This document shows, piece after piece, positions 29,062 to 39,414 of a stretch of DNA of 39,414 bases. Below the pieces are notes generated by a model. That model ran no database searches. It was not told the origin of the DNA and saw only the letters and a list, made by a program, of their open reading frames with translations. Position 1 is the first letter of the stretch. Each line of letters starts with the position of its first letter. The stretch comes from Candidatus Nanopelagicales bacterium. GTDB lineage: Bacteria; Actinomycetota; Actinomycetes; S36-B12; UBA5976. A program made the translations under genes and the position numbers. The DNA lies in contig JALQVI010000009.1 in NCBI GenBank assembly GCA_023260395.1, positions 1-39,414 of the forward strand, read 5' to 3'.

Positions 29062-30726
29062 TTAGTTCGGCTTACCTACAGGAATAGTTAGCGCAACTGG
29101 CCGCAAAGTATCTGCAAAGAAATCATTGCCTTTGTCATCAACCACGACGAAGGCCGGGAAGTCTTCAACTTCAATTCGCCATACGGCTTCCATGCCTAAG
29201 TCTTCGAAGTCAAGAACTTCAACTTTCTTGATGTTGTCTTTGGCAAGGCGGGCCGCAGGTCCACCAATGGAGCCTAGGTAAAAACCGCCGTTGTCATTGC
29301 AGGCTTGAGTGACAGCGTTGCTGCGATTGCCTTTAGCGAGCATTACGAATGAGCCGCCCGCTTTCTGGAATCGGTCAACATAAGAGTCCATGCGACCAGC
29401 GGTTGTTGGTCCAAATGATCCCGAGGCGTAACCTTCAGGGGTCTTGGCTGGACCGGCGTAGTAAACCGGGTGGTCCTTGAGGTACTGGGGCATGTCTTCG
29501 CCGTTTTCGAGCATGGCCAAAATGCGAGCGTGTGCGATGTCGCGCGCTACTACCAATGGACCGGACAGTGAGACGCGAGTCTTCACAGGTAATGCTGAAA
29601 GTTGTTCGCGAATTTTTTCCATCGGCTGATTCAAGTCAATGGCAACGACGTTGTCTTCGAGATGTTCATCGCTGACTTCTGGCAAGAACTGCGCGGGATC
29701 TGCTTCAAGTTTTTCAACGTAGGCACCTGTGGCATCAATCTTGACGATGGCCTGTCGGTCAGCAGAACAAGACACGGCAATCGCAATCGGGCATGACGCA
29801 CCATGACGAGGCAATCGAACAACTCGAACATCGTGGCAGAAATATTTGCCACCAAACTGCGCACCAATGCCAAAGCCTTGAGTCAGTTTGAGGACTTCTT
29901 GTTCCATGTCTAGGTCGCGGAAAGCATGACCATCGGTTCCACCTTGTGTCGGTAGATCATCGAGGTACTTCGTGCTTGCATACTTAGCAACTTTGAGAGC
30001 GTATTCCGCGCTCGTACCACCTACGACGATGGCCAAGTGATACGGCGGACAAGCCGAAGTGCCGATGAGTCGAAGTTTTTCATCAAGGAAATTTCGGAAT
30101 GACTCTTCGTTGAGTACTGCTTTTGTTTCTTGATAGAGATAGCTCTTGTTTGCACTACCGCCACCTTTGGCAATAAACAACATTTCATACGTGTTTTCAT
30201 GGCCATCTTTAGTGTCTGCGTAAATCTCGATTTGGGCAGGTAAGTTGTCGCCCGTATTCTTCTCTTCCCACATAGAGACAGGGGACAGTTGGGAATAGCG
30301 CAAATTCAGTTTCTGATATGCATCAAAGATTCCGTGGCTGAGGTGTTCTTCGTCGCGACCAGTGGTCAAAATTTGCGAACCGCGCTTCGCACTGATGATG
30401 GCGGTGCCAGTGTCTTGGCACATCGGTAGAACGCCGCCGGCTGCGATGTTGGCATTCTTAATGAGGTCGAGAGCCACGAACCGATCATTTGGCGAAGCTT
30501 CGGGATCATCAATGATTCGACGCAGTTGCTCCAAGTGGTTTGTGCGAAGCATGTGACTGATGTCGTGAATCGCTTCGTAAGCAACCTTACGAAATACCTC
30601 GGGCTCAATCGTGAGAAAAGTGCGACCGTCCACAGTGGTGGTGCTTATTCCTTCGGTGGTCACTAACCGAAACTCTGGATTGTGATCGCCGCTTGGAAGG
30701 ATGTCGGTGTACTTAAACTCAGCCAT
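29062..30726 (-). CDS. fum: Fumarate hydratase, class I (iron-sulfur)
   Basis: [67 protein letters not shown]. Confidence 0.95.
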   Translation of the reverse strand: MAEFKYTDILPSGDHNPEFRLVTTEGISTTTVDGRTFLTIEPEVFRKVAYEAIHDISHMLRTNHLEQLRRIIDDPEASPNDRFVALDLIKNANIAAGGVLPMCQDTGTAIISAKRGSQILTTGRDEEHLSHGIFDAYQKLNLRYSQLSPVSMWEEKNTGDNLPAQIEIYADTKDGHENTYEMLFIAKGGGSANKSYLYQETKAVLNEESFRNFLDEKLRLIGTSACPPYHLAIVVGGTSAEYALKVAKYASTKYLDDLPTQGGTDGHAFRDLDMEQEVLKLTQGFGIGAQFGGKYFCHDVRVVRLPRHGASCPIAIAVSCSADRQAIVKIDATGAYVEKLEADPAQFLPEVSDEHLEDNVVAIDLNQPMEKIREQLSALPVKTRVSLSGPLVVARDIAHARILAMLENGEDMPQYLKDHPVYYAGPAKTPEGYASGSFGPTTAGRMDSYVDRFQKAGGSFVMLAKGNRSNAVTQACNDNGGFYLGSIGGPAARLAKDNIKKVEVLDFEDLGMEAVWRIEVEDFPAFVVVDDKGNDFFADTLRPVALTIPVGKPN

Positions 30727-30797
30727 ATTTCTAGCCTAGACCTGTTCCAGAGTTACCTCATTGCGCGTTCCTCGTTCCTTCACGGCATGATTGACCC

Positions 30798-31337
30798 GTG
30801 GCCAAGAAACCTCGACACTTACAGACTGCGCGCGACATGGTTTATTCGCTTGGCGCAGTGTTTCTTGTCGTCGCCATTATTTTGACTGTCACCTGGCGTT
30901 CGCACACGCAAGCGACTCAGCCAGTGGATTACTCCGGTGCTATCGCTCAAGCAGTTGAAGCCAAAGTTTTTCCGGTACTGGTCCCAACCCCACTGGCTGC
31001 GGGCTATGTGCCGACAAGTGCGCGCTTTGAAGCTGAAACGTACGGTGCCACAGGCGATGTTCGTTGGTATCTGGGTTTTACGACGCCAGCCAAAGAGTTT
31101 GTGTCGCTATGGCAAAGTACGGGACCGATGGGCAAGATTCTTGCCGCGACCTCGAATCATGGCGATTGCTCACAAAAGCAAGTCATCAATAACGCGGAAT
31201 GGATCAAGTGTGAAAATCCAAAACCACTTGCCCGTGTTTTGGCGATGAAAAAAGATGGTGTCACCACGGTTGTTTCCGGTACGGCCTCGTTTACTGAACT
31301 TGAGGCGTTCATTAAGTCACTGCGCGTTGCGCAATAG
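30798..31337 (+). CDS. DUF4245-type membrane-anchored protein
   Basis: Single N-terminal TM, YVPTSARFEAE..GDVRWYLGFTTPAKEFVSLWQS; expected neighbour of fum/xse genes. Confidence 0.8.
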   Translation: MAKKPRHLQTARDMVYSLGAVFLVVAIILTVTWRSHTQATQPVDYSGAIAQAVEAKVFPVLVPTPLAAGYVPTSARFEAETYGATGDVRWYLGFTTPAKEFVSLWQSTGPMGKILAATSNHGDCSQKQVINNAEWIKCENPKPLARVLAMKKDGVTTVVSGTASFTELEAFIKSLRVAQ

Positions 31338-31346
31338 GGTTGAGGT

Positions 31347-31550
31347 ATGGCTGAGGAACTCTCATACGAACAGGCAAAGTCCCGTCTCGAAGAAGTGATT
31401 GTGAAACTGGAAGATAAAGAACTTCCGTTGGACGACATGGTCACACTGTGGGAAGAAGGCGAAAAGCTCGCCGCAATTTGTCAGGATCGTCTTACGTCCG
31501 CGCGAGCCAGACTCGAAGCCGTCCGCCCGAGTCAGAGCGAAAGCGAATAA
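31347..31550 (+). CDS. xseB: Exodeoxyribonuclease VII small subunit
   Basis: LSYEQAKSRLEEVIVKLEDKELPLDDMVTLWEEGEKLAAICQDRL. Confidence 0.93.
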   Translation: MAEELSYEQAKSRLEEVIVKLEDKELPLDDMVTLWEEGEKLAAICQDRLTSARARLEAVRPSQSESE

Positions 31551-31556
31551 TTTTCG

Positions 31557-32765
31557 TTAATCGACAGTTGTGGTGAATTCGCCACTGGCTACTCGCACAG
31601 TCAGTGCATCACCTGTTGCAACATCATTTGCATGTCGAACGATGACATTGTTCTTGCGCACAATCGCATAGCCACGCTCTAAAGTTCCTTGCGGTGATAG
31701 TGCCTTCAAGGTGGCCATGAATCCTTTGAGTAACGACTCTTCAACCACGATGGCGTTCGACATTCTTGTCGACATTGCTGTTCGGCGTTGCGCGATGTCG
31801 CTCATGCGCTGGTCAATTAATTCGCTTGGATGGGCCAGCGCTGGCCGCGCCCGAAGGGCAGCCAAGGTCTGTTCGGCAAATGCCAATCGTGTAGTCGCAA
31901 TCTGCCAAGCGCGCGTGCGAATATTTCGAATTTCAGAAAGTTCCTGCACGACATCCGGCACAATTCGTCGCGCCGCATCTGTTGGTGTTGAAGCACGATA
32001 GTCAGCAACGTAATCAATCAGTGGGCGATCTTCTTCGTGGCCGATCGCAGCAACAATTGGAGTGATGCACTTTGCCACGACGCGCAATAGGGACTCGTCG
32101 CTAAAAGGGAGCAAGTCTTCAAACGAGCCGCCACCACGTGCGATAACAATGACGTCAACATCGTCGATGGCATCAAGTTCGGTGAGTGAATCGCTGACTT
32201 GGCGTACGGCATTCACGCCTTGAACGTTCACTTCGCGAATCACGAATTCGACATCGGGCCAACGACGTTTGGAATTTTCCACCACATCAAACATGGCATC
32301 GCTATTTTGCCCACAAATCAGCCCAATGCGACGTGGTAAAAATGGCAGTGGCTTTTTGCGATCCTCGTTAAATAGACCTTCGGCCGCCAGCAAATTTCGC
32401 AACGCCTCAAGGCGAGCCATGAGTTCGCCCAGTCCAACTGCGCGCAGTTGCAAAACTTTGAACTGCAAAGTTCCCTTTTTCGCCCACCAGTCAGCTTTCG
32501 CCTGGATGACAACGCGAGCGCCTTGCTCGATGGGAGGACTAATTTGGCGTGCCGCGTCGGTTTGTATGTAAAGCGACAAAGTTGCATCGCGATCGATATC
32601 GCGCAATTTCATGTAGGTCAAAGCGCGAGTTTCTTTAACTTCTGAAATTTGACCTTCAATCCATGTGGAGCCAAGCCGGGCAATGTAGTCACTCATAAGT
32701 GAGCCGACTTGATGTACCGCGAAAGGAACTTCGGCGCTTGCTCCAGGCTTTGCGGTATCAGTCAT
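31557..32765 (-). CDS. xseA: Exodeoxyribonuclease VII large subunit
   Basis: OB-fold WIEGQISEVKETRALTYMKLRD, VIVIARGGGSFEDLLPFSDESLLR, ASTPTDAARRIVPD. Confidence 0.95.
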   Translation of the reverse strand: MTDTAKPGASAEVPFAVHQVGSLMSDYIARLGSTWIEGQISEVKETRALTYMKLRDIDRDATLSLYIQTDAARQISPPIEQGARVVIQAKADWWAKKGTLQFKVLQLRAVGLGELMARLEALRNLLAAEGLFNEDRKKPLPFLPRRIGLICGQNSDAMFDVVENSKRRWPDVEFVIREVNVQGVNAVRQVSDSLTELDAIDDVDVIVIARGGGSFEDLLPFSDESLLRVVAKCITPIVAAIGHEEDRPLIDYVADYRASTPTDAARRIVPDVVQELSEIRNIRTRAWQIATTRLAFAEQTLAALRARPALAHPSELIDQRMSDIAQRRTAMSTRMSNAIVVEESLLKGFMATLKALSPQGTLERGYAIVRKNNVIVRHANDVATGDALTVRVASGEFTTTVD

Positions 32766-32824
32766 GTCCCTATTCTGCCCTTACCCATGAAGCGCTGGAC
32801 GAATTTGCCCCCTACGATTAAGGA

Positions 32825-33793
32825 GTGAGCGAACGTAAAGTGTTACTGGCCAAGCCGCGCGGATATTGCGCCGGCGTTGATCGCGCAGTTGAAACAGTTA
32901 AGAAGACACTCGAGACTCATGGTGCTCCGGTTTATGTCCGCAAGGAAATTGTGCACAACAAACATGTTGTCACCACGCTCGAAGAACGCGGCGTAATTTT
33001 CGTCAATGAAACAGACGAAGTTCCCGAAGGTGCAACGGTTGTTTTCAGCGCACATGGTGTTTCACCGGCAGTTCATGCCCAAGCAGCAGAGCGCAACTTA
33101 CGCACGATTGATGCCACGTGCCCATTGGTGACAAAAGTGCATTCCGAAGCTAAACGATTCGCTGCCGATGGCATGCAAATTCTTTTTATCGGCCACGAAG
33201 GCCACGAAGAAGTCGAAGGCACGATGGGTGAAGCTCCCGAGCACATGACACTTGTTGATGGTCCAGCACATGTGGTCGACATTGAAATTGATCGCAGTCG
33301 TCCAGTCGCTTGGCTATCGCAAACCACATTGTCAGTCGACGAGACTTTGGAAACCGTGGACAAGCTGCGTGAAAAGTTCCCAGAACTTATGAATCCACCA
33401 AGCGATGACATTTGTTATGCCACACAAAATCGTCAGCAAGCTGTGAAATTTATCGCCGAACGTTGCGATGTGATGATTGTGGTTGGATCTGCGAATTCCT
33501 CGAACACCGTTCGCTTGCGCGACGTTGCTCTGGAAAGCGGCGTACCACATGCCTATCGCGTTGACTTTGCCTCGGAAATTGATCCGGCGTGGATTGCTGA
33601 CGCGAAAACCATTGGTGTTACAAGCGGAGCTTCAGTGCCAGAGATTCTTGTTGATGGCGTGGTCGAATTCTTGGCACAGCACGGGGTGACCGAAGTCGAA
33701 GAAGTTGAGACGGCTCGTGAACATCTCGTGTTTGCCTTGCCACCAGAGCTTCGTCGCGATATTAAGAATTCCGCAAGCGCCGAATCGAAGTAA
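32825..33793 (+). CDS. ispH: 4-hydroxy-3-methylbut-2-enyl diphosphate reductase
   Basis: [42 protein letters not shown]. Confidence 0.96.
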   Translation: MSERKVLLAKPRGYCAGVDRAVETVKKTLETHGAPVYVRKEIVHNKHVVTTLEERGVIFVNETDEVPEGATVVFSAHGVSPAVHAQAAERNLRTIDATCPLVTKVHSEAKRFAADGMQILFIGHEGHEEVEGTMGEAPEHMTLVDGPAHVVDIEIDRSRPVAWLSQTTLSVDETLETVDKLREKFPELMNPPSDDICYATQNRQQAVKFIAERCDVMIVVGSANSSNTVRLRDVALESGVPHAYRVDFASEIDPAWIADAKTIGVTSGASVPEILVDGVVEFLAQHGVTEVEEVETAREHLVFALPPELRRDIKNSASAESK

Positions 33794-34169
33794 TTATTGC
33801 TGCCAGAATGACGGCACCAATAATCCAAGCAGCATGATTGGCAAGGCCATAGGCCAGATGCAAAATCTGCTTTCGCATAAACGTGCCGCCTTGTTGTTTG
33901 CCAATCTGGCCGACTGTTTCTAGCGCGAATAGCCAAACAATTGGCGGTGCCCATACAGCAGCCATGAGATCGTTGCGACGAACATTGAGAGCGGCCACAG
34001 CGGAAACAAAAACGATGCCAAATTCTGACCATGACGTAACGGTGCCATTAACTAGGCAATCGGCGGCCATGATGACCATGAAGCACAGTGTGCTGAGCAC
34101 GAATACGCCTTGATAGGTCCAACCCTGGCTTGGGGCGGCTGGCGGTGTGACTTCCTGAATCTCGGTCAT
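33762..34169 (-). CDS. Small integral membrane protein (DUF6542-like by context)
   Basis: Four hydrophobic segments; location between ispH and ychF; overlaps the ispH 3' end by 32 bp. Confidence 0.65.
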   Translation of the reverse strand: MTEIQEVTPPAAPSQGWTYQGVFVLSTLCFMVIMAADCLVNGTVTSWSEFGIVFVSAVAALNVRRNDLMAAVWAPPIVWLFALETVGQIGKQQGGTFMRKQILHLAYGLANHAAWIIGAVILAAIITSIRRLRNS

Positions 34170-34217
34170 GTCCTACAGATTATCGGTATTAGTTCGTGCC
34201 TACTACGCTTGTGAACC

Positions 34218-35291
34218 GTGGCTTTAACAATTGGAATCGTCGGTCTACCGAATGTCGGCAAGTCAACCATGTTTAATGCGTTGACCAAGAACAATGTATT
34301 GGCTGCGAACTACCCGTTCGCGACCATCGAACCAAACACGGGTGTGGTTGCAGTTCCGGATGCTCGTTTGGCGGTACTTGCCGAAATCTTTGGTTCCGAG
34401 CGCATCTTGCCAGCTACAGTCACTTTCGTTGACATCGCAGGAATTGTTCGCGGTGCTAGCGAAGGTGAAGGCCTAGGAAATAAGTTCCTCGCCAACATTC
34501 GTGAGTCAGATGCGATCTGCCAAGTAATTCGTGCGTTCAGTGATCCAGACGTCGTTCACGTCGATGGCAAAGTGTCACCTTCTGACGATATTGAAACAAT
34601 CAACACCGAACTCATTTTGGCTGATATGCAGACGTTGGAAAAAGCAATTCCACGTCTTCAAAAAGAAGCGCAAAAAGATAAGTCACGTGCTGAAATCGTT
34701 CGAGTTGCCGAAGAAGCTCAGGCTCACCTCAATGCTGGCAAGACAGTGTTTGCCTCTGGCATGGATGCCACTGAAATTCGCGAGCTCTTCTTGCTCACTG
34801 CAAAGCCTTTCATTTACGTTTTCAATCTTGACGAGGATGAAATGGTTAACGATGGTCTGAAGAAGGAACTCAGCGCGCTAGTCGCACCAGCCGAGGCTGT
34901 ATTCATGAATGCCAAACTCGAAGCTGAACTGAGCGAACTTGATGATGCTGAAGCTTTGGAACTTTTGCAGTCGGTTGGACAGCAGGAGAGTGGCATTTCT
35001 GTTCTCACGCGCGTAGGTTTCGACACTCTTGGACTTCAGACTTACCTCACGGCAGGTCCAAAGGAATCGCGTGCGTGGACCATTAATAAAGGCGCGACAG
35101 CCCCTGAAGCTGCTGGTGTGATTCACACCGATTTTCAAAAGGGTTTCATCAAGGCTGAAGTGATTGGCTTTGATGATCTTGTTGAATGCGGTTCGGTTGC
35201 CGAAGCCAAATCAAAGGGCAAAGCGCGCATCGAAGGCAAGGACTATGTCATGGTCGATGGTGACGTAGTGGAATTCCGATTTAACGTTTGA
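34218..35291 (+). CDS. ychF: Redox-regulated ATPase YchF (OLA1 family)
   Basis: IGIVGLPNVGKSTMFNALTKN, NYPFATIEPNTGVV, C-terminal TGS domain FQKGFIKAEVIGFDDL. Confidence 0.96.
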   Translation: MALTIGIVGLPNVGKSTMFNALTKNNVLAANYPFATIEPNTGVVAVPDARLAVLAEIFGSERILPATVTFVDIAGIVRGASEGEGLGNKFLANIRESDAICQVIRAFSDPDVVHVDGKVSPSDDIETINTELILADMQTLEKAIPRLQKEAQKDKSRAEIVRVAEEAQAHLNAGKTVFASGMDATEIRELFLLTAKPFIYVFNLDEDEMVNDGLKKELSALVAPAEAVFMNAKLEAELSELDDAEALELLQSVGQQESGISVLTRVGFDTLGLQTYLTAGPKESRAWTINKGATAPEAAGVIHTDFQKGFIKAEVIGFDDLVECGSVAEAKSKGKARIEGKDYVMVDGDVVEFRFNV

Positions 35292-35308
35292 TAACAAGTC
35301 TGAAAAAG

Positions 35309-35323
35309 TAAGGTAAATCCGTG
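35309..35323 (+). promoter_or_regulatory. Candidate leaderless promoter for SRPBCC gene
   Basis: TAAGGT (35309-35314), 6 nt, GTG at 35321; TTGATA at 35288-35293 is a possible -35. Confidence 0.45.
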
Positions 35324-35788
35324 GAACTAAATTTCTTGTATTCAGTTGAACGTGAATACGACTTTGATATTGAAACTGTTTGGCATGCCTGGATTGATGC
35401 CGCTTCTCTAGAAGCGTGGTACCACCCAACTGATCTTCGTAATGTTCCAGGATCGGTGGTTTCTGACTTTGAAGTTGGTGGACTGTGGACTGTGGCAGTA
35501 GATGTGCCGGACCATAATTTCGTTGCCTACTTCTATGGTCGTTACACCGGAATCTTGCAGCACAAGAAAATTGAGCATTCAATGTTTTATGTCGAGTCTG
35601 CCGAAGAGTTTGCTGCTCGCGATGAGTCTCGACCATTTCACGAAGTAATCGTGGATTTCGAAGAGCGCGGCGACAAGACTTGGGTGAAGTTCACGCAGTT
35701 CGGCGAGCTGCCAGAAGGTCATGCCGAACAGGCTCAGGCTGGAATGACAAGTTATTTTGAATCGCTCGCAAACTTTCTTTCAAAGTAA
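35321..35788 (+). CDS. SRPBCC/AHSA1-family protein
   Basis: ETVWHAWIDAASLEAWYHPTDLRN, YTGILQHKKIEHS, FEERGDKTWVKFTQFGELPEGHAEQAQAGMTSYFESL. Confidence 0.88.
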   Translation: MELNFLYSVEREYDFDIETVWHAWIDAASLEAWYHPTDLRNVPGSVVSDFEVGGLWTVAVDVPDHNFVAYFYGRYTGILQHKKIEHSMFYVESAEEFAARDESRPFHEVIVDFEERGDKTWVKFTQFGELPEGHAEQAQAGMTSYFESLANFLSK

Positions 35789-35864
35789 CTGATCAGATTT
35801 TCGGCGGTTAAACCCGCATTGTCGTCCAACACGTACGTGGCAGTGAGCCTTGATTTGCCGAGCC

Positions 35865-36557
35865 TTAAAAATCAGTGCTTGCTAGTTCAGTTTTGCTAAG
35901 CTCAATTGCTTCGATGATTTTTCCAACGACGTGTTCCGGACTCATCCCAGTAGGAAATTGCGGAGCAATTCCAAACAATGGACGCGATGCCAATCCCGTT
36001 TCAGTATGACCAGGTCGGGCGTCGAGAGTCTTTAATTTCACACGACGGAATTCTTGAGCTAAAGCCGCCAAGTGCCGCGAAGCAGCAAGTTTGCTTTCTC
36101 CGTAAGCAGCAAGTCCAGGAAAACTGCGCTCGGCAACGACGCCGGTAATTCCAACAACCATGGCCTCGCCATGCGCTTCACAGGCTTGCAGCAACTGTGG
36201 CAATAACAGCGTTATTAAGTGTGCTGGCCCTAAGTGATTCACTTGCATCAGTTGTACAGCATCCGATGCCGATGTTTCGGCAATCGTTCCAAATCCAACG
36301 AGCCCCGAACAATTAACGATTGCATCAATGGCAGGTGAAGTCGTTGCGATATGTTGAGCTGCGCTGGTGATTGATTCTGACTGACTTAAATCAAGAATGC
36401 ATGTGGATTCGACGCCACTTGGAATGCGATTGAGAGATGTTTCGCTACGTGCACTTGCGACTACGTGTGCGCCTTTACTTAAAAGCTGTCGTGCCATTTC
36501 TTGACCGAGGACACCGGAACCGCCGATAACGAAAATAGTTTTATTGTTGATGTCCAT
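35865..36557 (-). CDS. Short-chain dehydrogenase/reductase
   Basis: Rossmann TIFVIGGSGVLGQEMARQLLSKGA, NCSG, YGESKLA (YxxxK). Confidence 0.92.
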   Translation of the reverse strand: MDINNKTIFVIGGSGVLGQEMARQLLSKGAHVVASARSETSLNRIPSGVESTCILDLSQSESITSAAQHIATTSPAIDAIVNCSGLVGFGTIAETSASDAVQLMQVNHLGPAHLITLLLPQLLQACEAHGEAMVVGITGVVAERSFPGLAAYGESKLAASRHLAALAQEFRRVKLKTLDARPGHTETGLASRPLFGIAPQFPTGMSPEHVVGKIIEAIELSKTELASTDF

Positions 36558-36657
36558 TGCGGCCAACTTTCCCATTCAACTCATTGAGTCCTATTGAGGT
36601 GAGCCTAAATCGCTTCTCAGCACTTGTCCTGTTGGGTGACTTAACGTCGTCGCCGGT

Positions 36658-37569
36658 TTACCAGCCGAAGGTGCCGCTCTTGAGAATCGTTCCAGTTGAC
36701 TTTGTCGTCGATACGGCGCGGAATTGCCAATCAACAGAAGAGGAGTGCAGCGTTAATTTCACCACGCCGTACTTGCCAGTCAAGCAGTGCGCTCCAGTGC
36801 AGGTGTAAGGCTCAGCTCCGCCGGTGCCAATTGTCATACTCAGAACGGAATGTGCAGGTGTCGAAGTTGTGGCGGCAATGCTTCGAGTCACTGGTTCAAA
36901 ATCGTGGTCATGGCCCCACAGCACAAGTTTTACATCACTATCCGCAACAGATGTTTTCCATAGTTGCTTCACACCGACATCGGATTGGTTTCCGTGTTGG
37001 CCATTGCTGTATCGCGGACGATGCCACATCACGATTGTGGGTCGACCTGCATTCGTGGCAAGCGCATTTTTTAGAAAAGCAATTTCGCGCTTACCTTTTG
37101 GGTTCAGTCGCGAGGTGCTCGCTCCTATTCCTTCGCTATCCAAACCAATGACCGTCCACGTGCCAATTCGGGTTACTGACCAGAGATCTGATCCAGTTGT
37201 TGGAAAGTGATACGTCGTTGCCGCATGGCGATAGCCACCAGCATTATTCGTTCCGTATTCATGATTTCCGGGAACCGCGATTGTGGTGAATGCCGAGGCA
37301 ACTGTGCCCCAGTTCGCGGCGAACTTATCTCGAAACTCGCCGTCTGAGCCCTTTGTGTAAGCCAGGTCGCCAAGGAGTAAAACTTCTCGTGGCGCCAACG
37401 CAGTGGCTAGGCGAGCCGTTTCAGTTTGCGGTCCATTGACATATCGGGCGATGTCTCCGACCGCAACGATGGTGGGATCGCTAGGCGTGGCAAAACTTGG
37501 CGCTATGGCGAATACACCGGTGGTAGTCAGTGCAATTGCAAGAAACATGCGCACGCGTGAAGTTCTCAT
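36658..37569 (-). CDS. Secreted calcineurin-like metallophosphoesterase
   Basis: Signal peptide; VAVGDIARY, LLLGDLAYTKGS, VPGNHEYG, IVMWHRPRYSNG, LWGHDHDFE. Confidence 0.92.
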   Translation of the reverse strand: MRTSRVRMFLAIALTTTGVFAIAPSFATPSDPTIVAVGDIARYVNGPQTETARLATALAPREVLLLGDLAYTKGSDGEFRDKFAANWGTVASAFTTIAVPGNHEYGTNNAGGYRHAATTYHFPTTGSDLWSVTRIGTWTVIGLDSEGIGASTSRLNPKGKREIAFLKNALATNAGRPTIVMWHRPRYSNGQHGNQSDVGVKQLWKTSVADSDVKLVLWGHDHDFEPVTRSIAATTSTPAHSVLSMTIGTGGAEPYTCTGAHCLTGKYGVVKLTLHSSSVDWQFRAVSTTKSTGTILKSGTFGW

Positions 37570-37639
37570 TCTTTGATGGTACGTCAGAAACTCTTTGTTT
37601 CCGCAGTTCCGCGTGGTTCGAGCGCGTAAAATAAAGGCC

Positions 37640-37655
37640 TAGAATTGGTTCAGTG
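37640..37655 (+). promoter_or_regulatory. Candidate leaderless promoter -10 for typA
   Basis: TAGAAT (37640-37645), 7 nt, GTG at 37653. Confidence 0.5.
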
Positions 37656-39414
37656 ACTTTATCTGCCATTCGTAATGACCTTCGCAACGTCGCTATCATC
37701 GCCCACGTAGACCACGGCAAAACCACTTTGGTTGATGCCATGTTGTGGCAATCCGGCGCTTTCCGTGACAACCAAGACGTGAATGATCGCGTCATGGACT
37801 CCATGGATCTTGAGCGCGAAAAGGGCATCACGATTCTCGCGAAGAACACTGCTGTTCGCTACATGGGCCCTTCGGCTGGCGACACTGGTGTCACACTCAA
37901 CATCGTTGATACACCAGGCCACGCGGACTTCGGTGGCGAAGTAGAACGCGGCCTTGAAATGGTCGACGGCGTGCTTTTGCTCGTAGACGCTAGTGAAGGA
38001 CCGCTGCCACAGACGCGTTTCGTTTTGCGCAAGGCACTTCAAAAGCGCCTCCCAGTTGTTTTGGTTATTAACAAGGTCGACCGACCAGATGCTCGCATCG
38101 AAGAAGTTGTTAACGAAACATACGAACTCTTCTTTGACTTGGATGCTGACGAAGAGCAAATCAACTTCCCAATCGTTTACGCATCGGCAAAGAACGGTCG
38201 CGCTTCATTGACGCGTCCAGTTGATGGCGGATTGCCAGACGAAGAAGATCTCGAGCCACTGTTCCGCACGCTTATCGAAACAGTGCCAGCACCTCGTTAC
38301 GATCCAGATGCACCTCTTCAGGCGCACGTCACAAACCTTGATGCTTCGCCATACCTTGGCCGCCTCGCTCTTTGCCGTGTTCGCAACGGTTACATCAAAA
38401 AGGGCCAGACAGTTGCTTGGATGAAGACTGACGGAAGCGTCGAAAAGGTCAAGGTTGTTGAACTTCTCGTCACTCAGGCTCTCGAACGCATGCCAGCCGA
38501 ATCCGCTGGTCCTGGCGACATGATCGCTGTGGCCGGTATGGCTGACATTACGATCGGCGAAACTCTTGCTGATCCAGACAACCCTGTTGCACTTCCATTA
38601 ATCACTGTGGACGAGCCATCGATCTCGATGACCATTGGTATCAACACCTCGCCGCTCGCCGGTGAAAAGGGCAGCAAGGTTACTGCTCGACTACTTAAGT
38701 CCCGTTTGGAATCTGAGCTCATCGGTAACGTGTCACTGCGCGTTGTTGATACTGCACGTCCTGATACGTGGGAAGTTCAAGGCCGTGGTGAACTGCAGCT
38801 CGCCGTTCTTGTTGAACTGATGCGTCGTGAACATTACGAAATGACTGTTGGTAAGCCACAAGTAGTTACCCGTGAAATCAACGGCAAACTTCACGAACCA
38901 GTTGAGCGCCTCACCATTGACGTTCCCGAAGATTACGTTGGCGTTGTTACCCAGCTTCTTGGACTTCGTAAGGGTCGTCTTGAGCAGATGATCAATCACG
39001 GCACTGGCTGGGTTCGTATGGAATACCTTGTACCGGCTCGCGGTTTGATTGGTTTCCGTACCGAGTTCCTCACGGAAACTCGCGGCACCGGCCTGATGCA
39101 CCACGTATTTGATAAGTACGAACCATGGTTTGGCGAATTACGTACCCGTCCAAACGGTTCACTTGTTGCCGACCGCGGTGGTGCGGTTACATCATTTGCA
39201 TGTTTCGGAATTCAAGAGCGTGGAACACTTTTCGTGTCGCCAGGTACTGATGTCTACGAAGGCATGATTGTTGGCGAAAATGCTCGTCAAGAAGACATGG
39301 ACGTCAACATCACTAAGGAAAAGAAGCTGAACAATATTCGTTCAGCAACTGGTGATGAATTAGAGCGTTTGGTTCCGGCCAAGACTCTTAGCCTGGAACA
39401 GGCTTTGGAATTCT
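37653..39414 (+). CDS. typA: Translational GTPase TypA/BipA (truncated at window edge)
   Basis: From GTG 37653: [67 protein letters not shown]; frame open to the end. Confidence 0.96.
   Translation, partial: MTLSAIRNDLRNVAIIAHVDHGKTTLVDAMLWQSGAFRDNQDVNDRVMDSMDLEREKGITILAKNTAVRYMGPSAGDTGVTLNIVDTPGHADFGGEVERGLEMVDGVLLLVDASEGPLPQTRFVLRKALQKRLPVVLVINKVDRPDARIEEVVNETYELFFDLDADEEQINFPIVYASAKNGRASLTRPVDGGLPDEEDLEPLFRTLIETVPAPRYDPDAPLQAHVTNLDASPYLGRLALCRVRNGYIKKGQTVAWMKTDGSVEKVKVVELLVTQALERMPAESAGPGDMIAVAGMADITIGETLADPDNPVALPLITVDEPSISMTIGINTSPLAGEKGSKVTARLLKSRLESELIGNVSLRVVDTARPDTWEVQGRGELQLAVLVELMRREHYEMTVGKPQVVTREINGKLHEPVERLTIDVPEDYVGVVTQLLGLRKGRLEQMINHGTGWVRMEYLVPARGLIGFRTEFLTETRGTGLMHHVFDKYEPWFGELRTRPNGSLVADRGGAVTSFACFGIQERGTLFVSPGTDVYEGMIVGENARQEDMDVNITKEKKLNNIRSATGDELERLVPAKTLSLEQALEF

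Noticed and set aside
35830-35839. CACGTACGTG palindrome between convergent genes
   Set aside because: 10-nt palindrome alone is expected by chance in 39 kb and has no promoter context.
1-39414. Search for CRISPR arrays, IS ends, phage or toxin-antitoxin/defence modules
   Set aside because: No spaced repeat array, transposase, integrase or defence-type protein was recognised; gene content is core metabolic and regulatory.

Overview
The window is an approximately 50% GC actinobacterial chromosome segment, densely packed, with about 38 recognisable genes. Most are housekeeping or known actinobacterial synteny: lpdA-like / acyl-CoA carboxylase accA-maf-accE-accD-birA; an OmpR-type two-component pair; gtrA; mtrA-mtrB-lpqB; comF-hpf; uppS, phoH, fumarase, xseB/xseA, ispH, ychF, and typA at the right edge. 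I saw no IS element, prophage, CRISPR array, rRNA or tRNA. The most interesting signals are non-coding or architectural. (1) A ~260-nt structured RNA lies between comF and the long-form hibernation factor gene hpf. It is closed by a 14-bp long-range helix (17976-17989 with 18222-18235) and followed by a terminator-like hairpin, and it fits the raiA RNA class by position. (2) A long rod-like hairpin with about 35 bp (core 2892-2997, extendable to 2860-3019) lies in the intergenic region before a PLP decarboxylase gene. Its wobble pairs indicate + strand transcription and I cannot assign it to a known class. (3) An 823-aa protein joins a secreted alpha/beta hydrolase, one TM helix and a complete ABC ATPase. 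(4) A recurrent TANNNT-N5-8-GTG arrangement suggests widespread leaderless transcription. (5) xseB and xseA are convergent rather than in one operon. Homology calls come from reading motifs; no database search was possible.
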